Shown here: positions 55,574-63,738 of the stretch, piece by piece
Numbering within the stretch: position 1 is the first letter of the stretch
Layout of the letters: each line of letters begins with the position of its first letter
Assembly (NCBI RefSeq): GCF_014189455.1
Contig: NZ_CP050296.1
Coordinates: 6,320,001 to 6,384,000, forward strand
DNA: 64,000 bases
From: Mesorhizobium huakuii
Lineage (GTDB): Bacteria; Pseudomonadota; Alphaproteobacteria; Rhizobiales; Rhizobiaceae
Direction of reading: 5' to 3'
Position numbers and translations under genes: made by a program
The notes under the pieces: model-generated
What the model saw: only the letters and a program-made list of their open reading frames with translations
Told to the model about the DNA's origin: nothing
The model's database searches: none

Positions 55574-55675
55574 AGCTAATTGGGTTGTGACTGAATTTTA
55601 TCGCGACCACGTTCGAAGGGAAGCAGTTTCGAGTCGCAGCGAAAAACGCTCGCTTGTCTACCGTCGTGGACCAGC

Positions 55676-56172
55676 TCAATTCCAAGGGTTATCCGCAGCC
55701 CAGCGGCGGATTTCGCCCATCCTGTCGCGAGTGAACATGAAATCGCTGGGCGCTGCGCCTAGGTGGCACGATTGGCAGCGTTCGGCGAACGACGTCCGCA
55801 GCACCTGCATACCCGCATTGAACTGCTGGAAATGCCAGTCGCCAGTGCGCTGCTCGGCCGAAAAATCGAGACCCCACCCCTCCCCCTTTTCCATGACGAA
55901 GTAGTTCAGTCAGGGTGTGGTCGTTATAGATGCCCAGGACGAGGCGGGTGCCGGCCAGGGAGCGGCTGCCCAGCCTTCGACAGCGCGATCGTTTCGGGAA
56001 GCGCAAACGCCTCATCCCAGGAGGATCCCCGGTCATACTTCGCATACATCACGAAGTCCTTGAAATTCTCCGGGAACGTGACGCGGATTGGGCCTGGTGG
56101 CCGCTGAAAACAACAAGCCCAGTGAAACGAGGGCGGCGACCAGGGGAACGCGGCGTAGGCCGTTGAACGCAT
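55676..56172 (-). pseudogene. Cytochrome P460-family protein, multiply frameshifted
   Basis: Pieces in three frames make one cytochrome P460-like protein: signal region RVPLVAALVSLGLLFSAA, then VTFPENFKDFVMYAKYDRGS, ALSKAGQPLP, AGTRLVLGIYNDHTLT, VMEKGEGWGLDFSAEQRTGD and a c-type heme site ERCQSCH. At least three frameshifts separate them (near 56110, 55955 and 55905), two looking like one-base insertions. P460 enzymes oxidise hydroxylamine or nitric oxide in the periplasm. This copy is dead. Confidence 0.7.
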
Positions 56173-56466
56173 GCTAGACCACCTGCTTCCAACCCGAGCA
56201 CAAACAGGTACCCCTCCTCACCCAATGTTCGCCCGCCATCTGCTTCCCCAGCGCGTCACTCGACCGAGGTCCATCGCGTGGCACGGACATGAAGCCAACT
56301 GTCCGGCTAATGGCAGATCACTGGAGAAGATCGCCCAAGTGGAAGGAATCCGCGTCCATGAAGTCGGGGAAGCTCGATAGCACCATCACATTCGTCACAA
56401 CATATCAGCAGCGCCAAATCCTCTGACGAATGGCAGGAGCCAGTCTAGCCCGAACTCGCCGAGGGC

Positions 56467-56781
56467 TCATGAGGAGTGCTCGGATACTGGCAGGTTAAGG
56501 TCGATCACATCATTTATATGGTCGGCATCGCCCAGGAAGATATTTGCGTCCTTGGCTGCAACGATGAACGCAGCTCGCGCCGATCGCGGCGGCTTCCGGC
56601 CGTTGATCACCTCAAGGCAGATTTTCATGGCCTTGAGGCGCTGTTCCGATCCCGGTGACGGCCAGGCACGCAGTAGCAACTCGGCGGCTTCGGCCACGGT
56701 TGTTACGACCCTATCTCGGTCGATGCGCCCCGGCTGGATGATTACTGGCTTGTGAAAACGCTTGGGCGCCAAACTATGCAT
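56467..56781 (-). CDS. DUF982 protein
   Basis: The 104-residue protein has the DUF982 pattern: FHKPVIIQPGRIDRDRVVTT, VAEAAELLLRAWPSPGSEQR, LKAMKICLEVINGRKPP and SARAAFIVAAKDANI, with an acidic tail. An exact stress promoter lies 38 bases upstream. It is one of three DUF982 proteins in the window, all three with exact EcfG-type sites. Function unknown. Confidence 0.82.
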   Translation of the reverse strand: MHSLAPKRFHKPVIIQPGRIDRDRVVTTVAEAAELLLRAWPSPGSEQRLKAMKICLEVINGRKPPRSARAAFIVAAKDANIFLGDADHINDVIDLNLPVSEHSS

Positions 56782-56818
56782 TCCTTCGCAATCTTGGGCT
56801 TACGGCAAGTGCGCTCGA

Positions 56819-56843
56819 AACGTCAACCAACCAATTTGGTTCC
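56819..56843 (-). promoter_or_regulatory. EcfG-type stress promoter for a DUF982 gene
   Basis: Minus-strand GGAAC (56843-56839), 16-base spacer, CGTT (56822-56819); exact match, directed at the start at 56781. Confidence 0.78.
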
Positions 56844-56856
56844 CCGGCAGCCGTTT

Positions 56857-57684
56857 CTAGTCCGCCCTGGTGGCCTTTGCTAGTTCAGCTACGGTGCCAC
56901 GACACGCCCTCGCAACCGAAACGAATGAACGAGATCCATCTGGGCGGCCTGCTTCGTAAGCGTCCCGCACGGCAGCGTCTGCCTTGGCTCGCATCGCAGG
57001 TTCAAGCCCCGCAGCGTACTTGCCAAGCGGCCCCTCTCCCGAAGTGATCGGCTGCCAATAATCATCGAAGGACTCATAATCCATTCGGATCAAAAGCTGG
57101 GTTTCCTCAACGTCATGAAGTCCTTGTTCGATGAAGCTCTGCTTCATTTCATTGGGCTGCATCATGGGCTGGAAGCAATACCGGCTTCGTAGCGCTCGCG
57201 CGTTTTCATCGATTACCGCGAGGGTGTCCAACATCATGCGCATAACCGGCATGCCGCCCAGATGGTCCCACACTGCGGCCGCGACGACGCCTCCTGGGCG
57301 GACCACTCTGCGCATCTCACCGATTGCCCGGCCTGCTTCCGGAACGAAGTGCAACACAAGCAATGCAAGTGCCCGGTCGAAATATGCATCCGGAAACGTA
57401 AGCGAGGTTGCATCGCCCTGCTGAATCTGGATTCGCGGGTCAGTGTTGAGCCTGTTGGCCTCATCGACGAACACCGACGAAAAGTCGATCGCAGCCACTT
57501 CACGCACATTTGCCACTTGCGGCAGCGCGAACGTGAGGCTCCCTGTACCGCATCCAACATCCAGGATGCGTTCTCCATCTGCCAAGCCGGCGAAATTGAT
57601 GAAGAGAGGGGCGAGCCGTTTGCTCCACCGGCCCATAAGCTGCTCATAGCCAGCGGCTTTTCCGACATTGAAAGTGGAAGTCAT
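56857..57684 (-). CDS. Class I SAM-dependent methyltransferase
   Basis: The 275-residue protein has the SAM-binding motif ERILDVGCGTGSLTFALPQV, acidic loop VAAIDFSSVFVDEANRL, motif III FDRALALLVLHFVPEAGRAI and motif post-III RRVVRPGGVVAAAVWDHLGG. It is a UbiE/Mtf-type methyltransferase; the substrate is unknown. It begins MTSTFNVGKAAGYEQLMGRW. It stands between a DUF982 gene and a dead recombinase on the other strand. Confidence 0.92.
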   Translation of the reverse strand: MTSTFNVGKAAGYEQLMGRWSKRLAPLFINFAGLADGERILDVGCGTGSLTFALPQVANVREVAAIDFSSVFVDEANRLNTDPRIQIQQGDATSLTFPDAYFDRALALLVLHFVPEAGRAIGEMRRVVRPGGVVAAAVWDHLGGMPVMRMMLDTLAVIDENARALRSRYCFQPMMQPNEMKQSFIEQGLHDVEETQLLIRMDYESFDDYWQPITSGEGPLGKYAAGLEPAMRAKADAAVRDAYEAGRPDGSRSFVSVARACRGTVAELAKATRAD

Positions 57685-57903
57685 GAAAGCCTCCAGATTT
57701 GTGCCGCCTTACGCAGCAGAGGCTATTGGAATGCCTGCCGCTTGGATAGTGGAGCTGTCCGACACTCTTTCACCAACGACAATTCAAGAATGCGGCTATC
57801 AATAAATAATCAACTGGATCAGACGGTTAGCTTGCTATCCAGAGCGAACCGAGCAAACTGCAAACGGTGGTTTGCAGTTTGAACACCCGCAGAGGATCGG
57901 ACC

Positions 57904-58545
57904 ATGTCCAGCGCTGTTGCCTACTATCGAGTTTCAACCCATGTCGTTCGGGGCTTGGCATCGATGCCCAGCGCGCGGCCGTCGCCCGGTTCGCCGAAAC
58001 CGAAGACATCGCGATCCTCCACGAGTTTACCGAGGTCGAGACCGGCAAGGCTCCGACCCTGGACCGGCGCCCACAGCTGGCAGCCGCCCTCGCCCAGGCG
58101 CGACAGGCAAAGTGTCCGGTCATTGTTGCTAAGCTCGATCGGCTGTCGCGAGACGTTGCCTTCATTGCCGGACTTATGGTTCAGCGCGTCCCATCATGGT
58201 CGCCGAACTCGGAGCCGATGCCGACCCTTTCATGCTGCATTCTGTGCGGCCTTGGCCGAGAAGGAGCGGCGTCTCATCTCGGAGCGCACCAAAGCCGCCC
58301 TCGCCTCTCGCAAGATGACCGGGAAACTCGGCAATCCAACCAATTCCGCGCAGGCGGCCGCCACGGGGCGACAGATCTCGGTGGAGGCCGCCGATCGTTT
58401 CGCGAGACGATCCTTCCGGTCATCGAGTCCATCCGTCGCTCCGGCATCGCCCCTTGAACAACCGAGGCGTTCGAACAGCCCGCGGCGGACAGTGAAGGTT
58501 TCGAACGTGCGAAACATCCTGGCGCGCTCAACAAACGAGCTTTGA
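57904..58545 (+). pseudogene. Serine recombinase (resolvase), multiply frameshifted
   Basis: Pieces in several frames give a resolvase-type recombinase: [12 protein letters not shown] with the catalytic Ser, then [60 protein letters not shown] and a DNA-binding end ([11 protein letters not shown]). At least four frameshifts occur between 57940 and 58480. It is dead. It may have come with a phage or transposon. Confidence 0.8.
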
Positions 58546-58709
58546 TAAGCGGGAAAAACCACGCCGGGACGGTATCAGCGTGAGAAGCGCCGCGCCTCTT
58601 GTGGCACGGGGCCTCGATACCGCCGCGGGGGCGCAGCGCCTACGAAGTCGCGGATTGGCGGTTGCTGTTCAACTGCACGCACGTCCACCTCGGCTGACTT
58701 TCGCACCAG

Positions 58710-58949
58710 TCAAGCCGGAAGGAGTTCCTTGATCACCGATTTGAGATAATCCATCGCAGCGCGCCCTAACTAATGTCGCTCGGACGCAGCTGCATCGAGC
58801 AATTCCGCCAGCGCTTCCTCGACCTTGCCAGCTGCAGCCGCGGTCATATCCATGTGGAAAATGACTCTGTGTGTCAGCATCGCGATCTTGGCATCGCGAA
58901 ACAACTTGGTGTGCCTGAACGGCGTGGTGTCGAAATCTCCGACCAGCAT
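58710..58949 (-). pseudogene. Small helical protein with an in-frame TAG
   Basis: From the ATG at 58947-58949 the minus strand reads MLVGDFDTTPFRHTKLFRDA, KIAMLTHRVIFHMDMTAAAA, GKVEEALAELLDAAASERH and then TAG at 58770-58772. The same frame goes on: LGRAAMDYLKSVIKELLPA and TGA at 58710-58712. Both sides read as protein, so the TAG is a nonsense mutation or the gene ends early at 59 residues. No family recognised. Confidence 0.45.
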
Positions 58950-58992
58950 GGGGAGTTAACCGAAACACGCCGCCTTGGTTCCCAGATCGCTG

Positions 58993-59337
58993 TCAGCCGG
59001 CGATATCATCTTTAACGTTGAGGTCGAAGTCATCGATTGATGCGCAGGAGCAACACCAAGGCTCCCAACCCGGCCGATCAGCGACGCGGCCACAATCTGA
59101 AAGGCCGGCCTCGTTGAGCACGACAATTTCGCCGTCGATGAAGGCGCTCTCGACGCCGAGCCGTTTCGACGCCCCGGCCAGGTCCCGATATTTCGCGGTC
59201 CAGTTATAGCCGTTTCGGGTGAAGATACGGACGTCGTGATGAATGATGATCTGCGATCGATAGCCGTCGAACTTGACCTCGTGAATCCATTCTTCGACAA
59301 GGGTCGGCAACAAAGGCTCGACGAACTTCAAACGCAT
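58993..59337 (-). pseudogene. N-terminal fragment of a LigD-type ATP-dependent DNA ligase
   Basis: From the ATG at 59337 (MRLKFVEPLLPTLVEEWIHE) it reads VKFDGYRSQIIIHHDVRIFT with the nucleotidyl Lys in motif I (KFDG), then GVESAFIDGEIVVLNEAGL. After LSD the sequence no longer aligns and ends at 58993. A second fragment at 62247-62878 carries the middle and end. Neither is complete, so neither should seal DNA. Confidence 0.8.
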
Positions 59338-59425
59338 GAACACCCCTACACCCAGCCATTCAATTAGCAAGCGCTGAAATAGTTCCCGCTTGGAACCTTT
59401 ACGCCGCGGCCGGGTTCGATCGGTC

Positions 59426-59605
59426 ATGACCAGAATCGCAGATCTCGGACCGCCACCTTTCCCCGGCAAACCTCAGAGGCCCGGCAACGGCCACGACCAT
59501 TTTCACGAATGCCCAATATGCGGTCAGCGCGTCGACCGCCGCGACATTCGGCAAGCGTTGTGGCACGAGCAGCCCGATCATGAGCCACTTGAGCTGGACA
59601 ATTAG
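59426..59605 (+). CDS. Small zinc-ribbon-like protein
   Basis: From the ATG at 59426, the 59-residue protein has HECPICGQRVDRRDIRQALW and HEQPDHEPLELDN: CxxC plus two His give a possible zinc site. AGG-type ribosome site is weak. A near-match stress promoter (GGAAC at 59392-59396, N16, GGTT) lies 10 bases upstream. Function unknown; similar CPICGQRVD small proteins are common in rhizobia. Confidence 0.6.
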   Translation: MTRIADLGPPPFPGKPQRPGNGHDHFHECPICGQRVDRRDIRQALWHEQPDHEPLELDN

Positions 59606-59616
59606 GAGCGGCCGAG

Positions 59617-59811
59617 TTGCCGAAGTATCATATCGAGGAAATGAACGGCGATGCCGTCACCGCCACGCACGTCGTCAATGCAACGACGCCATTGAGGGCT
59701 GCGCAGGAGGCAACCGAGAGAGGCGTCACGCTGCGCACAAACGAGAGCGTATGGATCAGGGTGACCGACGAGAAGCGCGGCCACATTTTCGAATACAGCT
59801 TCAGCCTTTAG
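59617..59811 (+). CDS. DUF6894-like small protein
   Basis: The TTG at 59617 is preceded by AGGAG at 8 bases, so it is the likely start. The 64-residue protein (MPKYHIEEMNGDAVTATHVV, AAQEATERGVTLRTNESVWI) matches the DUF6894 pattern of rhizobial small proteins. Function unknown. It directly follows the zinc-ribbon gene and may be co-transcribed. Confidence 0.72.
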   Translation: MPKYHIEEMNGDAVTATHVVNATTPLRAAQEATERGVTLRTNESVWIRVTDEKRGHIFEYSFSL

Positions 59812-60338
59812 AGCCGATTATGCATTGACCATCTCGATGGAAGATTTAGGGCGCCAAAATAGACAGCTTTTTGGTTTATATCCAATGGACAGCGAGACGC
59901 ATTTCATCCCGCCAACCTTGCGGAACTGACTGTAGAAATCGTTTCAGCATTTGTGGCAACAACTCCGTCCCTGTGGGCATCCTGCCTGGATGGATTTGCT
60001 CAGTGCATGCGCCGCTTTCGGGCCTGGAGACCGCTGTGACGCCTGCGGGACAACCTCAGACGCCAGCGGTCAATCCCAAAAGGTCCGTCACGCACAGGCT
60101 GCCCGCGCCCCTATTGCGATCCGCGCCCGCCAAGAACCGCTCTTGGCCAGCCGCTAAACCCCGGGAGGGAATTTACCGCTGCAGATCAACATGCTGCGGC
60201 ATGCGAAGTTCCTCCCTCTCGCGAAAAAGCCCTCTGTCGCATTCCACTGCCTGATGCGGCATCGCCGCTGCCCTTGGTTCCCGGCTCAAAGAAAAAGCCC
60301 GCTGGCTCGCTCCGGCGGGCTTGTCTTTTGGGTTGGGC
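59812..60338 (+). other. Intergenic region with a terminator hairpin
   Basis: No gene is supported. Near 60295-60322 a hairpin AAGCCCGC/GCGGGCTT precedes five T on the minus strand, serving the 60339 gene. Confidence 0.4.
60295..60322 (-). terminator. Intrinsic terminator of the 60339 gene
   Basis: Stem AAGCCCGC/GCGGGCTT with CTGG/CCGG extension, T run on the minus strand; about 17 bases past the stop. Confidence 0.65.
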
Positions 60339-60623
60339 CTATTTGCCCATTTGCATTGCCATTTTGCAGAAATCTGCATGCGACTTCGCGACTGCTTCGT
60401 CGGCACACTCCTTCATAATTGCGGCCCGGTCGTCCGCACTCATGGCCGTCCACGCGGCTTTCGCATCCGCTTCCGACTTCATGGTCTTCATGCCGGCGTC
60501 GGTGAAGAAGGGGGACATTTTCGCCGGATCATCGAGTGCAGAAGTGCCGGTGGAACTTCCGGCGAAGGCCGAACCGGTCATAAGAGCGAGCGATGCGCCG
60601 AGAACGAGCATTTTCGAGTTCAT
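60339..60623 (-). CDS. Small secreted protein
   Basis: The start at 60621-60623 (MNSKMLVLGASLALMTGSAF) is preceded by AGGAGGA. After the signal peptide it has a helical part: MSPFFTDAGMKTMKSEADAK, AAWTAMSADDRAAIMKECAD and FCKMAMQMGK, with two Cys. Helical small secreted proteins of this type are common in rhizobia; function unknown. Confidence 0.75.
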   Translation of the reverse strand: MNSKMLVLGASLALMTGSAFAGSSTGTSALDDPAKMSPFFTDAGMKTMKSEADAKAAWTAMSADDRAAIMKECADEAVAKSHADFCKMAMQMGK

Positions 60624-60801
60624 CAAAATTCCTCCTGATCTTAGCTGCTCGAATGCAGCCGTGCTAATGCAATGCCGACTAGGAGAAAAGGTTTCCAATA
60701 GATCCTGAAATTGTAGCACTCGCTATGCGCCGACCGCCGCTTGGCAGAACCAGAGCGAAATTGTTCAGAATCCGAGGGTGTTCGACCGTGGGGTGGCGAC
60801 T

Positions 60802-61026
60802 TTAAGTTTTCGGCATCAGCAGATCGGCTAAAGCCGAGTAGCGAGTTTCGTTAAAGGCTTCGGTGAGATCGATTTCACTGATTCCTTCTGCCTCTGCGTC
60901 GGCAATAAGGCGGCGTGCCAGCTGCTCAATCTGTGTCTGGTCCCGGCCGGAGCAACCTTGAATCAGGTCGTATTTCTCGACCCATTCAACCAAAAAATTC
61001 TCGGCACGCTGTCGTCCGAGGATCAT
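60802..61026 (-). CDS. DUF768-like small protein
   Basis: The 74-residue frame MILGRQRAENFLVEWVEKYD, DQTQIEQLARRLIADAEAEG, ISEIDLTEAFNETRYSALAD resembles the DUF768 proteins that are abundant in Mesorhizobium (FLxxW, AEAxGIxxxxI). Function unknown. Confidence 0.55.
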   Translation of the reverse strand: MILGRQRAENFLVEWVEKYDLIQGCSGRDQTQIEQLARRLIADAEAEGISEIDLTEAFNETRYSALADLLMPKT

Positions 61027-61695
61027 GATAATACCCTAAAATGGGACTGGCCCGGGCGGCGCGGGCCAACCAAGATCCGCACCGTGGTCAGCGCCAGTCC
61101 CGGCCGGAGCATGCTGCTGTCCTCTCAACATTGCCTGTAAACCCAAAGTTCCTGCCTATCGCGAAAAAGCCCGCTGCCGGGAGTTCGACGCGGGGCCGCG
61201 GGCTCCGACCGTCCATGGAGTCACGATCTAACAGCGGACGGGGAAGCCGTTCCACTCCACTGCATCATCGCAACATCGCCTATGGTCCAAGGTTCCCTAC
61301 GCCCAACAAAAAGCCTGCCGGCCGAAGCCAGCGGGCATTTGGTCTGGAGTAGTTGGAGCGAGCCAGCAAAGGTCAACGAACGGCAGAGAGGTTGGGCCGC
61401 TACGCTCGGGCGATGTTCAGCACCGTATGAGGCCCATGCGTCTCCTGGCGCCGATAACGCCAGGGTTCGATGCCGGCGAGATCCGATCCGTCAAACCATC
61501 ATGTCACGTTGAGTTTCGCAAAATGCAACTGTCGTGCCGCCACCAGACCTTATCGATTTCGAGGTAGACTGGACCTTCCTTCCAAGGCGTCCAGCCCTTG
61601 CCAGGCCGCTCCATAACCTCGCTGTCGCGCATCGCGTGTCTCGGGATTCGACAATCTGCCTACAGATATCGCATTATCACAGCCCTTGTGGGGAT
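61027..61695 (+). other. Intergenic region with repeats
   Basis: No gene is supported. It contains a copy of an 80-base repeat (61304-61380) and several GC-rich hairpins of the GCCCGC type. Confidence 0.45.
61304..61380 (+). repeat. Dispersed intergenic repeat, copy 1
   Basis: Shared with 63030-63108: CAACAAAAA, a GC-rich hairpin ending CCAGCGGGCA, then TTGGTCTGGAGTAG, a GAGCCAGCA motif and GTCAACGA. About 80% identity by eye. Confidence 0.7.
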
Positions 61696-61710
61696 ATGGG
61701 GGATTACAAA

Positions 61711-61977
61711 ATGTCATTTCCAGACGGACATGACCGGCTTTGCGCGATCGAATGGCTGGTCCAGAGATTGGCTGTCGAGCACTGCTTGCGCACGCCCGAT
61801 CCGATCGTTGCCGCCGAGCATCTCAAGGCAGCCGGGGAGGACTATGGCACGCTGGTTTTCACCAGCGCCATCAAGGCCGGCACGGCGGAAGGGATGACTG
61901 GGCTGGATATCAGCACCGCACTAGCGTTCTTGGTCCAAAATATTCCAGACGATGTTCGTGCCGCGCTTGGCACCTAG
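61711..61977 (+). CDS. Hypothetical helical protein, 88 residues
   Basis: From the ATG at 61711 (MSFPDGHDRLCAIEWLVQRL) it has mixed helices, with AAEHLKAAGEDYGTLVFTSA and AEGMTGLDISTALAFLVQNI. An upstream start at 61696 is possible. No family recognised. Confidence 0.5.
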   Translation: MSFPDGHDRLCAIEWLVQRLAVEHCLRTPDPIVAAEHLKAAGEDYGTLVFTSAIKAGTAEGMTGLDISTALAFLVQNIPDDVRAALGT

Positions 61978-62246
61978 ATCGGCCATCTGGTGGACTAGCT
62001 GTGGGATAACTCACCAAGTCATGGCTCTTACCGCAGACTCCTTTGCCGCGCTCGAAATCGGATGTAGTTCCGAGCGCGCCTGTGATCTGCGAAAATTAAG
62101 CCGGATCACACACCGCTTCCACGATGCATTTGTCGCAGACGGCCATTCGCCTCTAGTCGTAATCCAAGAATTGACGCGGTGAGCAGCTATCATCCAACGT
62201 CCATTACTGAAAACCCGCCGCCGCCCGGGCGAAGACCCCCACGACC
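61978..62246 (+). other. Intergenic region
   Basis: No supported gene. Confidence 0.35.
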
Positions 62247-62878
62247 TCAAGCCCGGCGAGCCTTCGCCGGCGGCTTCATACCTCTCGGGGCCGGTCCGGC
62301 GCGCTCCTGAACGCGCCTCCATAGGCGGTCTCGGATCGCGCCACGGGAGTTGATGAAAGCCGAGCCGACATATCTCCCGGTAGTGCGGTCAGCCATCAAA
62401 GCGAAGGCCGGCTTCCCCGGTTCGCGCTCGACGCCGAGCAGATCGTATTCTTCGACCATGCAGCTCTTGATCTTCAGCCAAGCTGTTGAGGGGCCGCTGC
62501 GGTATTTACGGTAGCGGGGCTTCGAAACCATGCCTTCTAGGCCGGCATTGTCGATCAGGTGGAAAATGGCTTTGGCTTCTCCCGGCAGCGCCTGCCTAAC
62601 TGGATTCGGTCATCAGGCAGTATGATGCTTTCCAGGATCTCGCGCCGGTCTTCGAGATCCATATCCCGCAGATCGTAGCCGTTGAGGTGGAGCAGATCGA
62701 AGGCGACGAAATAGAGGTGGTGTTGCCGGCGGGTGATGGCAGTTCGCAACGCCTGGTAATCAGAAAGGCCTGCTTCGTTGAGCACCACTATTTCACCGTC
62801 GATGATGGCGCTCTCTACCCCGAGCCGTTTCGCTGCGCTGGCCAAGTCCCGGTAATGACCGTCCAGCCCCGGCCGTAG
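62247..62878 (-). pseudogene. Middle and C-terminal fragment of a LigD-type DNA ligase
   Basis: The minus strand reads YRDLASAAKRLGVESAIIDG, EIVVLNEAGLSDYQALRTAI, HHLYFVAFDLLHLNGYDLRD, then after a lost base near 62601 the next frame has LEGMVSKPRYRKYRSGPSTA, WLKIK and a C-terminal part ending at 62247. The N-terminal part with the catalytic Lys is absent upstream of about 62878. It overlaps the other fragment (58993-59337) by the RDLAxASKRLGVESAxIDGE segment. Confidence 0.8.
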
Positions 62879-63324
62879 CCAGCGGCAAATTTAGACTGGA
62901 GTAGCGAGATTCCGTGTGGGCCCGCCTTAAATGGGGAGCAAGGCGGGCCCGACCAAGGGATGCGGACCTTGGCCAGCAACAGTGCTGCCGCGTAAACAAG
63001 CTACGCCCCTATATGCTGTTCCTCTAATTCAACAAAAAAGGCCCGCCGACGCAAGCCAGCGGGCAATTGGTCTGGAGTAGCCGGAACGAGCCAGCAGGAG
63101 TCAACGAGTGGTGACGGGGACGATTGCGTGGCGGCGCATCCGAACGCTCTTAAAGCCAGATCCTCGTTTCAACTGCGCAACTCATCAGTGTCTCCCTTCA
63201 TGTCCTGGACTACGTCACGGGTGCCGTAGACGGGGCAGAAGTTTGTTGACTCCGACACTACGGGACGCATAAGTCCCGGCTGCGCCCCACGTCCAAGGCG
63301 CTATTTTACCCGAGAGGTACCGAA
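62879..63324 (+). other. Intergenic region with a hairpin and a repeat
   Basis: Has an 11-bp perfect hairpin GGGCCCGCCTT/AAGGCGGGCCC (62918-62950) and the second copy of the 80-base repeat. The leader of the 63325 gene (63245-63324) resembles the leader of paralogue B. Confidence 0.5.
63030..63108 (+). repeat. Dispersed intergenic repeat, copy 2
   Basis: Second copy of the repeat at 61304-61380, in the same orientation. Confidence 0.7.
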
Positions 63325-63627
63325 ATGGACGAAAAATATACCAATGCGCGTGAGCACTTTTTTGCGGCAATCCGCTCGCTAGCAGCCTCTTCCGACAGCA
63401 TTCAAACGCGGTTGATAAACGCGAACGCAAACATCTTGAACGTCACTATCGATGAATTCGACGGTGACCGAGAGCTAAAATTCAAGTTTGCTAAATTGCT
63501 GGATCTTCTCGCCATCGATCAAGATGATATGGAAACGGTCGCGGTGGAGACAGCGGCGCACATGACTGATTTTGAGGCGGTTAAAGTCGCGGACCTGATC
63601 TGCGATTTTTACTACGAGATCACCTAG
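63325..63627 (+). CDS. Small unknown protein, complete member of a three-copy family
   Basis: The 100-residue protein begins MDEKYTNAREHFFAAIRSLA, with GDRELKFKFAKLLDLLAIDQ and MTDFEAVKVADLICDFYYEI. It is acidic, helical, with no signal or membrane segment. CGAGAGG precedes the ATG. Paralogues: frameshifted at 51081-51382 and shortened at 34390-34596. Upstream DNA of this gene and of 51081 share blocks (GTTGACTCCG, CACGTCCAAGGCGC). Function unknown. Confidence 0.75.
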   Translation: MDEKYTNAREHFFAAIRSLAASSDSIQTRLINANANILNVTIDEFDGDRELKFKFAKLLDLLAIDQDDMETVAVETAAHMTDFEAVKVADLICDFYYEIT

Positions 63628-63738
63628 GGTCCGCCCACTCCTCCCCCGCGCAGAACGCGCCAGATATCGGACCAATATGCCGTCACCGCCAGCGAGCGTT
63701 CAGCCTTGCCCGCTGTTCACACCGTGAGGCAGTGTAAG

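Noticed and set aside
61330..61400. tRNA-like sequence on the minus strand (TGGAGCGAGCC...)
   Set aside because: The sequence resembles a tRNA 3' half but the TpsiC and anticodon arms cannot be formed; it belongs to a dispersed repeat.
50086..63108. CRISPR array
   Set aside because: The GCCCGC hairpins are irregularly spaced terminators without equal spacers, and no cas genes were seen.
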